Shown: positions 54,101-62,332, counted from the first letter of the stretch. The stretch: 64,000 nt of DNA from Nitrososphaerota archaeon (GCA_023379805.1 JAMCPI010000012.1:283777-347776), one strand, 5' to 3'. Notes: generated by a model not told the origin, from the sequence alone. Made by a program: numbers and translations.

Positions 54101-54126
54101 CGCGAAGATTAGGGTAGACCGCCAGC

Positions 54127-54762
54127 TTGCTGAAACCGGACACCCATCTCAACAACTTCCTCAAACAGATACAGAGCCGCATCTCCGAAGTTCCCCCGAA
54201 AAGATACGTCGAAGCAGAAGATGTCAAACATTTCTGCGGCGTCGACATCTCATATAAAGCGGATAGAGCCGCAGCTGCAGCGGTTCTCAGAAGCATTCGC
54301 AGCGGCGAAATTGTAGAAACGAAGATAGTTCAAGGCGAACCCCCGTTTCCATACATACCTGGACTGCTCTTTATGCGTGAAGCCCCGTTGATGACTGCCG
54401 CAGTTAAGGCACTTTCCAAGCAACCGGATGTTATCCTTGTGGACGGCCACGGGATAGCGCATCCGAGAAGAGCGGGGCTTGCGGTGTTCGTCGGGCTGAC
54501 ATTAGATACTCCGTCAATCGGTGCAGCAAAGTCGCTGCTGGTCGGAGAAATAGGTGAGTCAAAGAATGGTTTCGCACCTATTCTGCTTGACGGTTCACCA
54601 GTAGGTTTCCAAGTGGATGTTGGGCGTCGCCGCCCCTTATTCGTCAGCCCCGGGTACGGTGTCCGCTTAGAGTCTGTCAGGGAGATTCTTAGCCGGCTTG
54701 GGGCGGGTTTTCCAAAGGTTCTTTTAGAGGCCGATAAGATGTCTAGAGCCAGTTTGAGGTGA
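54127..54762 (+). CDS. nfi: Endonuclease V
   Basis: 211 residues. Catalytic Asp in FCGVDISYK, the wedge PFPYIPGLLFMREAPL, DVILVDGHGIAHPRRAGLAV, and SIGAAKSLLVGE are the EndoV core that cuts next to hypoxanthine (inosine). TTG start. Confidence 0.93.
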   Translation: MLKPDTHLNNFLKQIQSRISEVPPKRYVEAEDVKHFCGVDISYKADRAAAAAVLRSIRSGEIVETKIVQGEPPFPYIPGLLFMREAPLMTAAVKALSKQPDVILVDGHGIAHPRRAGLAVFVGLTLDTPSIGAAKSLLVGEIGESKNGFAPILLDGSPVGFQVDVGRRRPLFVSPGYGVRLESVREILSRLGAGFPKVLLEADKMSRASLR

Positions 54763-54772
54763 GTGTGTCTGA

Positions 54773-55456
54773 ATGAAGGCGGTGCACATCCCTACTTTGC
54801 TGGAGCTGCTTCTTCTCGGGGCTAAAGAAGAGTACGTGGAGATATCGACTATAGACCTTGCTAAGCGGCTGGGTAAGTCGCAGCAGGTAATTTCAAGACA
54901 CCTATCAGATCTTGAGAAGGCTGGTTATGTGGAGCGGATGCAGAGAAGCGGAAGAAACAGCGTCAAGCTGACGAAGAAAGGCATCGACACTATGACCGGT
55001 CTGTACGCGGCTCTCCGCAGCGCCTTCGAAGGCACAGAACCTGTTTTCGAAATAAGGGGAAAGGTCTTCGCGGGCCTAGGTGAAGGCGCCTACTACGTGT
55101 CACTCAGAGGCTACCGGAGACAATTCATCAACCTACTAGGCTTCGACCCGTACCCCGGAACCTTGAACCTCCAGTTAGACTCGCCGCAGGACAGGCGTCT
55201 CAAAAGAGACTTGGAGAAACACTCCAGCATCAACATCGAGGGCTTTGAAGACGGTCACCGAACCTACGGCTGGGCTAAATGCTACCCTGCGGAGATCAAC
55301 GACGGATTAAGCGGTGCAGTCATCATACTGGAACGGACACATTACGATGACTCAGTTCTAGAGCTAATCTCGCCGGTGAACATCCGAGAAGCGCTGCAGC
55401 TCAAAGACGGCGAAATAGTCTCGGTGAGAATCCTACCAGTTACAGAGAAACCGTGA
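54773..55456 (+). CDS. ribK: CTP-dependent riboflavin kinase with N-terminal helix-turn-helix
   Basis: 227 residues. Residues 1-75 are a winged helix-turn-helix (LAKRLGKSQQVISRHLSDLE). The rest is the archaeal CTP-type riboflavin kinase: GLGEGAYYVSLRGYRRQF, GFDPYPGTLNLQL, ALQLKDGEIVSVRIL. Makes FMN. The HTH may repress the pathway, as in other archaeal RibK/RbkR proteins. The gene begins 10 bases behind endoV and is convergent with the FAD synthetase gene. Confidence 0.92.
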   Translation: MKAVHIPTLLELLLLGAKEEYVEISTIDLAKRLGKSQQVISRHLSDLEKAGYVERMQRSGRNSVKLTKKGIDTMTGLYAALRSAFEGTEPVFEIRGKVFAGLGEGAYYVSLRGYRRQFINLLGFDPYPGTLNLQLDSPQDRRLKRDLEKHSSINIEGFEDGHRTYGWAKCYPAEINDGLSGAVIILERTHYDDSVLELISPVNIREALQLKDGEIVSVRILPVTEKP

Positions 55457-55489
55457 CCCTAAGCTCGGGCATGATGAGATCGCGTAGGT

Positions 55490-56140
55490 TTAGAACTCCT
55501 CGACCGCCTTTGTATCTTTGATTATCTTTGAGCTCTTAACTCCCGGCATCGGGGTGTCGAAGCGAACCACTTTGATGTGGAGTCCTCGGCTACTCGCCTC
55601 CAGAGTTAGCTCATCAGTATCATGCTTCTGATCATATCCTAACGCTATTACATCGGGTCGCACCCGTTCAACCACCTCAAACATATCAGTCTCGCTTCCG
55701 AGAAGCGCTAGATCGACTGTTCTAAGAGCGGCGACCAGCTCAACTCTCTTAGCTTCGCTGTTAAGCGGAGCATGCCCCTTCATCTTCTTCACCGTCTTAT
55801 CGGTAGCGACAGTGACCACCAATACGTCTCCGAGATTCTTAGATGAGGAAAGTGTATGAATGTGGCCTGGGTGGATAATGTCGAAGACCCCTCCGGTGAA
55901 CACGACCACTATACGTTTTCGCCCAGCCTCAGTCAGCACCCATTCACCACCCTTCTTCTTGGCGACCAGCTTGTCTCCCGCAAGACTGCGGCAATCATCC
56001 TCTACGCAGCCGGGGTCAACTAAGATCGCGTTGCCAATAGCCTCTGAAGAGCAGCTTAACCCAAGAATACTGCGGCAGTAAATAGTCTTCAGAATATTTC
56101 TCCTGGAGACACTTAATTCTTCTACGCTCATACCTGCCAA
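55490..56140 (-). CDS. ribL: FAD synthetase (archaeal RibL) with HTH-like N-terminal domain
   Basis: 216 residues, starting at TTG 56140 or ATG 56131. The nucleotidyltransferase core has VVVFTGGVFDIIHPGHIHTL (HxGH), VTVATDKTVKKMKG, and PDVIALGYDQKHD. Converts FMN to FAD. The first about 70 residues look like a winged helix (ILKTIYCRSILGLSCSSEAI ... VLTEAGRKR), unlike the usual RibL of about 150 residues without such an extension. Convergent with ribK, whose product FMN it uses. Confidence 0.88.
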   Translation of the reverse strand: MAGMSVEELSVSRRNILKTIYCRSILGLSCSSEAIGNAILVDPGCVEDDCRSLAGDKLVAKKKGGEWVLTEAGRKRIVVVFTGGVFDIIHPGHIHTLSSSKNLGDVLVVTVATDKTVKKMKGHAPLNSEAKRVELVAALRTVDLALLGSETDMFEVVERVRPDVIALGYDQKHDTDELTLEASSRGLHIKVVRFDTPMPGVKSSKIIKDTKAVEEF

Positions 56141-56167
56141 TACACTCTTCTGACACGTTTATTTAAT

Positions 56168-56208
56168 CCATTCATTCATTCACTCGTTTGTTCATTTACT
56201 CGTTCGTT
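56168..56208. repeat. Degenerate tetranucleotide tract across a stop codon
   Basis: On the plus strand: ATTC ATTC ATTC ACTC GTTT GTTC ATTT ACTC GTTC GTTG, ten 4-base units. The dphB stop (56196-56198) is inside it, so the last codons and the 3' flank form one repeat, with several stops in other frames beyond. Confidence 0.75.
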
Positions 56209-57275
56209 GCCGGCTGTTCCCAGATATTCAGGAATTTGTCGGAGAGGTATGTTAACGCGTCAAGCAGCCCCTCCGCATATCCTGTGCTGAGGATAGCGAG
56301 CTCATCTCTGCCTTGGCCTAGAAACCTCTCCGCATCAGAGACGTAGCACTCAACGTTTTCGAAAAGTTCCGCGTAATACTGCTGCTCCTCCTTGCTGCAC
56401 AGGGCGCGGGCCTTTTCAAGCGCGACCCTAGCCTTCTTCGTGTAGCGGTTCACCATCTTTTCAGCGAGCCTTGGTATCCTCTCAGAGTTGTCGCGTATTT
56501 CCCCTTCACCGGTTTTCAGAAGCGTCTTCAAGGCGTCAACCTCGGTGAAGTGAAGCCTCCCGGGCACCACAAGCACATGAGGAGGTTGACCGAACTGCTT
56601 CTGCCGAAGCGTAGAGATGCGGCCAGCCGCCACAAATTGATCTTTTCTACCGATCCTTGAAGCGGAAATCAGCAGTGTATCCTCGTCAAAGATGCCCTGC
56701 TTCAACTCCGTCTCCGTGTCGAGGAGCCCTTTAATCGCGCTCAACGGATCGAAGAAGAATCCGGAAGCATAGTCATGTTCAAGAAGAATTATGGTGTGGA
56801 GCCGGCGGACAAGGTTCTCGAAGACCGTGTTGTAAACAGTCGTGTGAAGAGTAGGGCCGCTCCTAGCCATCGTAACCGTCTTACCGAACTTATACGCGTG
56901 AAGCCCGGTTTCACCGAGCAGCGCAGAAAGAATCGAAGCGTTATGAACAACCCTTGTTTCAACACCTTCAGCCTCAGCCCTGATCCTCAAATCCATATGC
57001 GTAGTCGCAACCATCGAATCACCGGGCGCAATCAAAACCACATCTCCGCTCCTTGACTCCTCGATTATGCGGCGGCCATCCTCAATAATCTCCCGGCCGA
57101 TAAGCTCAACCTCTGAACCGATAATTCCCTCCAACTCACGCTTCAAACTATCATCCGACGGACTAGTATACACCTCCAAGTACACCTTATCCGCAGCCTT
57201 AGCCGCAACAACCCCCTCAAGAGAAAGGCTCACGCTACCAGCCAAACCAAACCCAACAAACACCAAACTACCCAT
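56196..57275 (-). CDS. dphB: Diphthine synthase fused to a DUF357-like helical domain
   Basis: About 359 residues from the ATG at 57275; the longer frame to 57326 has extra non-conserved residues. Residues 1-250 are DphB: FVGFGLAGSVSLSLEGVV, DVVLIAPGDSMVATTHMDLR, VVHNASILSALLGETGLHAY, TLLISASRIGRKDQFV. It methylates the EF2 His precursor of diphthamide. The last about 105 residues (RYTKKARVALEKARALCS ... GRDELAILSTGYAEGLLDAL) match the DUF357 helical domain, usually a separate short protein. Divergent from tRNA-Lys. Confidence 0.85.
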   Translation of the reverse strand: MGSLVFVGFGLAGSVSLSLEGVVAAKAADKVYLEVYTSPSDDSLKRELEGIIGSEVELIGREIIEDGRRIIEESRSGDVVLIAPGDSMVATTHMDLRIRAEAEGVETRVVHNASILSALLGETGLHAYKFGKTVTMARSGPTLHTTVYNTVFENLVRRLHTIILLEHDYASGFFFDPLSAIKGLLDTETELKQGIFDEDTLLISASRIGRKDQFVAAGRISTLRQKQFGQPPHVLVVPGRLHFTEVDALKTLLKTGEGEIRDNSERIPRLAEKMVNRYTKKARVALEKARALCSKEEQQYYAELFENVECYVSDAERFLGQGRDELAILSTGYAEGLLDALTYLSDKFLNIWEQPATNE

Positions 57276-57369
57276 AGCAAACCAACCGCAACACACCCAA
57301 CGTATAAAGATGACCAGAACAATCATCCTTTAATCTTAAATATACCCCTCCGACCGCCTAACATCCGAT

Positions 57370-57447
57370 GGGCCTGTGGCTCAGCCAGGTCAGAGCGGCT
57401 GGCTCTTAACCAGCACGCCGTGGGTTCAAATCCCACCAGGCCCGCCA
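57370..57447 (+). tRNA. tRNA-Lys (anticodon CTT), CCA encoded
   Basis: Acceptor GGGCCTG/CAGGCCC, D-arm GCTC...GAGC, anticodon stem GCTGG/CCAGC with loop CTCTTAA (CTT), T-arm GTGGG TTCAAAT CCCAC, discriminator G at 57444, CCA at 57445-57447. No intron. A TTAAATATA box at about 57335 gives its promoter. An integrase gene starts 43 bases after the 3' end, so this tRNA is the attachment site of the following element. Confidence 0.97.
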
Positions 57448-57489
57448 CTATATCGGTGCATAAATAGGATTTCTTATATAACGCAGGAT

Positions 57490-58722
57490 ATGCAGAGCGT
57501 CACGGTCGATCCATTGGTCGAATTCTTCGACGCTATCAAGTCGCCTCTCACTAAGGACCGTTACGAGAAGAGGTTTGATCTCTTCCTGAAAGGAATCAGC
57601 ATGGAAGGATCTACGCTTCAGGAGCGAGCTAAGAACTTTGCAGATAAGGCTAGAGACACACAGTGGGTAACAGTAACTATCAACAACTACATGCGGTATC
57701 AGAAGCAGCGAGCTGAGAAAGGCGAGATCTCAGAGTCCACGGTGCCGAACTACTACAAGCCGGTTAAGCTCTTCCTGGAGATGAACGATATCACCTTGAA
57801 CTGGAAGAAGATCTCTAAGCGCATACCTCAAGGACGCTCGTACGCTCTGGATAGGACACCGACACCGGAAGAGATCAAGACGCTCATCGCATACCCTGAC
57901 CGCCGGATCAAAGCGGTCGTCCTCACCATGCTAAGCTCAGGCTTCAGACTCGGAGCCTGGGACTATCTCAAATGGGGTCACATTGAGCCGATTGAGAAGG
58001 ACGGCCCTTTACTGGCTGCCAAGGTAAAGGTGTACGCCGGTGAGGCCGAGGAGTACTTCACATTCATCACTCCAGAAGCATACAGCGCCCTGAAAGAGTG
58101 GATGGACTTCCGGGAGCAGCACGGCGAGAAGATCACGAAGAACTCACCGTTAATGAGGGACCTATGGGACGCAACTTCTAAGGCGAAGCGAGGCTTAGCT
58201 TCAGCTCCTCAACCATTGAAGAGCACCGGCATCAAACGACTACTAGAACGGGCACTATGGGCCCAGGGACTCTGGCAGCCTTTGGAAGAAGGAAAGAAGC
58301 GCCACGAATTCAGCGAAGCTCACTCCTTAAGAAAACTGTTCAAGTCAATCTGCGAGCGCAGAATGAAGAGTCTCCACGTGGAGCTGCTAATGGGCCACTC
58401 ACTCGGGCTCGGCAACAACTACTATCGGCCAAGCGAACAGGAGATACTTGATGAGTACCTTAAGGCGGTGCCTGAGCTAACAATCCTAGAGACAATATCA
58501 CTCGACATTGAGAATGTAAAAACGGATCTAACCAAGAAGATTGAGGAGCTAGAAGGCAAACTCCATGAACGGGACACCTTCATCAAGGAGCAGGCTGAAG
58601 CAATGATCAAGATGGATAATTCGTTCAAGGCTAAGCTCAAGGAGCACAGCGATCTAATGCAGCAGGTCCTAAACAAGCTCGAAAAAGAGGAGGAGTCCTC
58701 GGCCAATCAGTCAGATGTATGA
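57490..58722 (+). CDS. int: Tyrosine integrase of the tRNA-Lys element
   Basis: 410 residues from the ATG at 57490; the frame is open back into the tRNA, but those residues are just translated tRNA. Catalytic domain: LSSGFRLGAWDYL (Arg), AHSLRKLFKSI (H-x-x-R), LMGHSLGLGNNYYRPSE (His and Tyr). The N-terminal SAM-like arm-binding half (TKDRYEKRFDLFLKGI) and a C-terminal coiled coil (TKKIEELEGKLHERD) complete it. Integrates the element at the tRNA 3' end; uninterrupted by the attachment site, so unlike SSV-type split integrases. Confidence 0.9.
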   Translation: MQSVTVDPLVEFFDAIKSPLTKDRYEKRFDLFLKGISMEGSTLQERAKNFADKARDTQWVTVTINNYMRYQKQRAEKGEISESTVPNYYKPVKLFLEMNDITLNWKKISKRIPQGRSYALDRTPTPEEIKTLIAYPDRRIKAVVLTMLSSGFRLGAWDYLKWGHIEPIEKDGPLLAAKVKVYAGEAEEYFTFITPEAYSALKEWMDFREQHGEKITKNSPLMRDLWDATSKAKRGLASAPQPLKSTGIKRLLERALWAQGLWQPLEEGKKRHEFSEAHSLRKLFKSICERRMKSLHVELLMGHSLGLGNNYYRPSEQEILDEYLKAVPELTILETISLDIENVKTDLTKKIEELEGKLHERDTFIKEQAEAMIKMDNSFKAKLKEHSDLMQQVLNKLEKEEESSANQSDV

Positions 58723-58755
58723 ATTAAGTAAGATAGAGTTATAAATCAATGCACA

Positions 58756-59016
58756 ATGAAATATAGCAAAGAGAATATGAGCCGAAAACTTACAAAAGAA
58801 CAAGATGCCTTCATAATAGGTGGGATTCTTGCGGTTCTAGGTCTTTATAGCATTATCTCTAGTCATGACCTGCAATCGGTGCAATCAGGATTCTTAATAT
58901 TGGGTATAGGCATCGTGTTTATGGCTTCAACATCTAAAGAGCGTAGTAAGCAGGTTTTCGATTTCTTCCTCTCAATATTTAAGGGCTTATGGAAATGGCT
59001 CTCACATTCAGATTAA
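58756..59016 (+). CDS. Small two-span membrane protein
   Basis: 86 residues. Two membrane segments (AFIIGGILAVLGLYSIIS and GFLILGIGIVFMAST), a basic patch, and an aromatic C-terminal helix (FFLSIFKGLWKWLSHSD). No family recognised. Follows the integrase in the same direction. Confidence 0.6.
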   Translation: MKYSKENMSRKLTKEQDAFIIGGILAVLGLYSIISSHDLQSVQSGFLILGIGIVFMASTSKERSKQVFDFFLSIFKGLWKWLSHSD

Positions 59017-59345
59017 TCGGTCCGTTATGTCGCATACCTGTAATCCTAGGAGTGCTCTACGCACCGTTCTGGGTAGCCATGCCAAGCTGAGGAGAAGAAG
59101 GGCGATTAACCCCATAATCCTCTGAGCGTCGTTTCCGGCCATAGTACTGATGAAAAGACATCCTCCTGATAAGGTTTCGAGTGCAATTACTAGATGAGAG
59201 AGGACTCCTAGGAAAGAAAAGTTGTGCCTATTATGTCCTAAAAAACATACATAACTATGGACATAATGAAACTACTGTGTCTGAGACGACCTAAGTGAAT
59301 TCGACGGTCTGATTAGGCTCTAATTGAGCACCTGCATGACACCAA
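59017..59345. other. Non-coding gap with a long inverted repeat
   Basis: ATTATGTCC (59230-59238) and GGACATAAT (59259-59267) are perfect 9-bp arms around 20 A/T-rich bases, between two converging genes. The rest of the gap shows nothing clear. Confidence 0.55.
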
Positions 59346-59714
59346 TTAGCTAGCCTTCTGTGCCCTTTCTTCTGAGGCTCCACCCTTTTTACTAGACCGT
59401 TTAGTCTGGGTTTGTGCTTCTATCTTCTTATCGATGGTGTCAAGCTTTTCCCTGAATGTTTCCATATCATGCATGAGTGAATTGATCTTCTCTTCGCTGG
59501 CAGCAACTACTTCTTTAGTTGGCTTCGCAATACATATCAGCTCGACAGATCTATACTCAACAAAACCTGCTATCACTAATGATACTCCAAATATGTACGC
59601 AGCGAAAGCTTCCGATATGGAACGTTCATCTGAGGATATGGTGATGGCTGAAGCAACCATTATAATAGCACCAAAAATGAAAAGAGCATACACTATGAGG
59701 TATTCTCTGCGCAT
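59346..59714 (-). CDS. Membrane protein with coiled coil and basic tail
   Basis: 122 residues: two membrane segments (LIVYALFIFGAIIMVASAIT and AYIFGVSLVIAGFVEYR), then a cytoplasmic coiled coil (EKINSLMHDMETFREKLDTI) and a Lys/Arg/Ser-rich tail (TKRSSKKGGASEERAQKAS). Unrecognised; typical of small viral or plasmid membrane proteins. Confidence 0.6.
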   Translation of the reverse strand: MRREYLIVYALFIFGAIIMVASAITISSDERSISEAFAAYIFGVSLVIAGFVEYRSVELICIAKPTKEVVAASEEKINSLMHDMETFREKLDTIDKKIEAQTQTKRSSKKGGASEERAQKAS

Positions 59715-59802
59715 ATATTTATGCCAAGACAGAGCACTAGATAAGGATTTTTGAGAGACTGTTCGCTTATCGGGTGCATTAATCGCAACAATCGGTCTTT
59801 AT

Positions 59803-60069
59803 CTAAGTGAATTCGGCCATCTCGCCGGGCTTTAACACGATGTTGTACTTCTGCAGCAGAGACGCTGAAAACCGGTTGTAGTTGTCAACGGCCTCGACAG
59901 GTGTATCAATCCGGGTGGCTTGATCCCAGAGTCTCCACAAGAATACCCAATCAGCAGTAGAGACCTTCACCTTGATCTTGGGCTCTAGGCCGTGGATGCC
60001 TATTCCTGTTCCCAGTCTCAGGGTTGGTCGCCCTTGTATTTCGGACTCGGTCTCAGTCTTGGTCTCCAC
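59803..60069 (-). CDS. Small hypothetical protein of the element
   Basis: 88 residues with a Thr/Glu-rich start, a beta stretch (RPTLRLGTGIGIHGLEPKIK) and a helix (ADWVFLWRLWDQATRI). No family recognised. Divergent from the AbrB-like gene across a 154-base A/T-rich promoter region. Confidence 0.55.
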   Translation of the reverse strand: METKTETESEIQGRPTLRLGTGIGIHGLEPKIKVKVSTADWVFLWRLWDQATRIDTPVEAVDNYNRFSASLLQKYNIVLKPGEMAEFT

Positions 60070-60223
60070 GGCCCTTTACTCACTTCACGCACCTGTATGA
60101 ATAGGCGGGGTATTTATCATTTAGTGTATCACATTAGTGAATCTTAATATTATCTCTATTTAGTAATCAAATACGGTTATACAATCGGTGTACCAAACCA
60201 CCGCTAAGGGAGGCAGCAGCAGA

Positions 60224-60466
60224 ATGGCTAGAAACGGCATCGGCACCCTCATAGGTCGGAAGACCGCTACTGGCGGAAGGACATACATGAGAGCATGGAT
60301 CTACGTGCCCACGGAGGTCTTCAGAGACACCAGCTTCCCCTTCGCAGTAGGTGATCCCTGCATGGTCTCGATAGACATCGAGAAGAAAAGGCTCATAGTC
60401 ACCCAGATCTCAGAAGATGAGGCTCAACGCCAGGGATGGGCCAAAAGGCAACGAGTAACCGACTAA
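60224..60466 (+). CDS. AbrB/SpoVT-like small protein
   Basis: 80 residues from the ATG at 60224, which has GGGAGG 10 bases upstream; the GTG at 60188 is less likely. The stretch MRAWIYVPTEVFRDTSFPFA followed by VGDPCMVSIDIEKKRLIV resembles the swapped-hairpin AbrB fold (IP-x2 ... GD-x-V-x-V). It may be a DNA-binding regulator of the element. A strong hairpin follows. Confidence 0.5.
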   Translation: MARNGIGTLIGRKTATGGRTYMRAWIYVPTEVFRDTSFPFAVGDPCMVSIDIEKKRLIVTQISEDEAQRQGWAKRQRVTD

Positions 60467-60549
60467 CTGACTCTAAAGAAAATAGGAACGTCCCCCACCA
60501 AGGTCAACCTACCTGCACCCTTAGATGCTCAGGTGAGGGATCGCACACG

Positions 60550-60581
60550 CCTGTAAGGAACCATAGGTTCTTTACAAACAG
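60550..60581. terminator. Hairpin between two converging element genes
   Basis: GTAAGGAACC-ata-GGTTCTTTAC (60553-60575) with one G-U, extended by CCTGT/ACAGG outside. It lies between the stop at 60466 and the stop at 60606 and can terminate both directions. Confidence 0.55.
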
Positions 60582-60605
60582 GTTACGGAATTGCAGCCTT
60601 GACTT

Positions 60606-60890
60606 TTAAGCCTTCTCTACTCTGCTCTGCCTGATCTTCAGTAGATTCTGCAATCCCTTCGCTCTTTTCCTTCGTGGACCGCTCCAACTGTATCTAACAA
60701 TGCGACCCAGGCTCCAACCCTCAAATTTCTTATTCGTGAGCTTGTGCCATCGGCAGTGGACATACCTCTCGGACCAGCTGATCGGGTTGTTGCAGATCCA
60801 GCATTGATGAGTTTGATATGTTGCAGATGAGTGACACGGGGTTAGCTTCTGCATCCTCAAGAACCCTTTAGCAGGCTCCAGGCTTTTCAA
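60606..60890 (-). CDS. Small zinc-ribbon-like basic protein
   Basis: 94 residues. HQCWICNNPISWSERYVHCR followed by WH forms a CxxC plus C/H pair likely to bind zinc; the C-terminal half is Arg/Lys-rich (SGPRRKRAKGLQNLLKIRQ), consistent with nucleic-acid binding. Its ATG overlaps the previous stop by four bases (ATGA). Last gene of the minus-strand module. Confidence 0.6.
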   Translation of the reverse strand: MKSLEPAKGFLRMQKLTPCHSSATYQTHQCWICNNPISWSERYVHCRWHKLTNKKFEGWSLGRIVRYSWSGPRRKRAKGLQNLLKIRQSRVEKA

Positions 60891-61375
60891 GTTCCCCGAT
60901 ACACAGCTAGCCTGTTGCTATTAACATCGCTGTTGGCGCCTATCAAGACAATGAACCTGCCGGTCTCCTCTATGCCGATGGCAAACTCACTGGTGAACAG
61001 GTCGAAGTTACTCGGGATAGCGATTGTCTGGAGCAGGGCACCGTCCTTGTAGATGAAGAGGTTGAAGTTCTTGTCATCCAGTAAAACGATGTATTTCTTG
61101 TGTACGCTGCTGACCACCCGCTGCCAGCACCGGTTGTCACTTATTCCTGCAAGTGAATAATTCTTGATTACCGTCCCGTCCTTTTTCATGAACCACATCT
61201 GCGGCCTATTATCCTGCCAGGCCATGTTGCAGTCGGCGTCAACCACGACCAGTCCCCGAGGGGTGCTGATTGACCCTACCGCATTATACGTGAAGGTGGT
61301 GTCCAGAACATAACTGGAATAGTCACCCTCGACTACACCAAGCGGAGGAGAATAACTCAATTTATTTCCAACCAC
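60887..61375 (-). CDS. Beta-rich protein, propeller-blade-like
   Basis: 162 residues from a GTG. Repeating blade-like strands: GLVVVDADCNMAWQDN, QMWFMKKDGTVIKNYSL, KYIVLLDDKNFNLFIYKDGA, RFIVLIGANSDVN. No signal peptide. It could be a short propeller or a virion/surface protein. It begins exactly where the GTAG repeat after the upstream stop ends. Confidence 0.55.
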   Translation of the reverse strand: MVGNKLSYSPPLGVVEGDYSSYVLDTTFTYNAVGSISTPRGLVVVDADCNMAWQDNRPQMWFMKKDGTVIKNYSLAGISDNRCWQRVVSSVHKKYIVLLDDKNFNLFIYKDGALLQTIAIPSNFDLFTSEFAIGIEETGRFIVLIGANSDVNSNRLAVYRGT

Positions 61376-61388
61376 CTACCTACCTACC
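61376..61388. repeat. (CTAC)3 across a stop codon in the element
   Basis: On the minus strand TAGGTAGGTAGG: the stop TAG (61386-61384) of the collagen-like gene starts three GTAG-type units that fill the whole 8-base gap to the next GTG start. Confidence 0.8.
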
Positions 61389-62079
61389 GCCAAAACATCC
61401 AGACATTCAGGATGCCAGCGGTTGAGACAGCTTTGTGATGTATGGCTGTAACGTGCAGCGGCGATGTGAGACCTGCATTCGCCTGCAAGGCTGGTGTGGT
61501 TGATGCGATCTGGTTTTCCTCGGTTTCACTGTCAAACTCGACCTGGCATGCCGTACTCGGAGAGACGACGACCTGTTCAGGCAACGTGTTAGCCTCCAGG
61601 CCGAGCCTGCTGTCTAAATCCTTGATGAGTGTCTTCCCCTCAGTCGTGGCGTAGCTTACCGTGATGAATTTGTGATGGCTGTAACCTAGCGTCTGTGATA
61701 GAACATAGAGGACCGGCAGCCTCACATCTAACAGTTGAGCCTGTAAAGGCAGGGTCGACGGAGAAATAACCGGCGGCAAAGGCTTACCCACTCCACCTTC
61801 AGGTGCAGGTGCAGCAGTTGGTGTGGGTGCCGCTCCAGGTGCAGGTGGTGATGGTGCAATGATGCCTAAGCCGATCAATCCTCCTCCTTTACCAGGTCGA
61901 CCACGCCTGCCTTGTTGACCGGGTGTGCCTTCTGGACTGGTGCCGATGATGTTTTGGATCTCTAAATCCGAGACGCCGCTGGCTTTAGCCTGCAGTATGG
62001 CGATTTTGACTAAAATTATTAGGAGCTCGTCGACCCTGGAGAAAAGGTCCCGGACCTGCTGCCTCGGATACTCAGACAT
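61384..62079 (-). CDS. Collagen-like plus beta-domain protein (fibre-like)
   Basis: 231 residues: a helical start (VDELLIILVKIAILQAKASG), five Gly-x-y triplets (GTPGQQGRRGRPGKG), an Ala/Pro linker (PSPPAPGAAPTPTAAPAPEG), then a beta domain of about 130 residues ending LHVTAIHHKAVSTAGILNVW. The sequence order (oligomerisation helix, collagen stalk, beta head) resembles fibre proteins of viruses, but no direct family match is recognised. Confidence 0.6.
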   Translation of the reverse strand: MSEYPRQQVRDLFSRVDELLIILVKIAILQAKASGVSDLEIQNIIGTSPEGTPGQQGRRGRPGKGGGLIGLGIIAPSPPAPGAAPTPTAAPAPEGGVGKPLPPVISPSTLPLQAQLLDVRLPVLYVLSQTLGYSHHKFITVSYATTEGKTLIKDLDSRLGLEANTLPEQVVVSPSTACQVEFDSETEENQIASTTPALQANAGLTSPLHVTAIHHKAVSTAGILNVWMFWR

Positions 62080-62083
62080 CTAA

Positions 62084-62332
62084 TCAGACACCTGACTGTA
62101 CGTTTCTTTTGACCCTGATTCTCAGTGGGCTCTTCGGTGAAGGACTTGGAAAACGTCCCAGCTTCAGGACACCGAACAATGGACCCGCCTTCTCAGGGAT
62201 GGGAAGGAAGGGCGGATCGAAGTATTTGCCGAGCTGCAGCTCAAGCTGGATGCGAGGCTGCTGCTCCTTTCCTCCCATTGGCACCAGGTCAACGATTTTC
62301 TTGCGGTGCTGCCAGTCGATTTGGGTGCTCAT
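62084..62332 (-). CDS. Small hypothetical protein of the element module
   Basis: 82 residues, Pro-rich and basic (QLGKYFDPPFLPIPEKAG, FPSPSPKSPLRIRVKR). No family recognised. Starts directly at the stop of the Gln/Asn-rich gene and is followed 4 bases later by the collagen-like gene. Confidence 0.55.
   Translation of the reverse strand: MSTQIDWQHRKKIVDLVPMGGKEQQPRIQLELQLGKYFDPPFLPIPEKAGPLFGVLKLGRFPSPSPKSPLRIRVKRNVQSGV

Noticed and set aside
59140-59215. C/D-box guide RNA candidate (CTGATGA ... CTGA ... TAGATGA)
   Set aside because: Spacing between D' and C' is too long and the final D box is poor.
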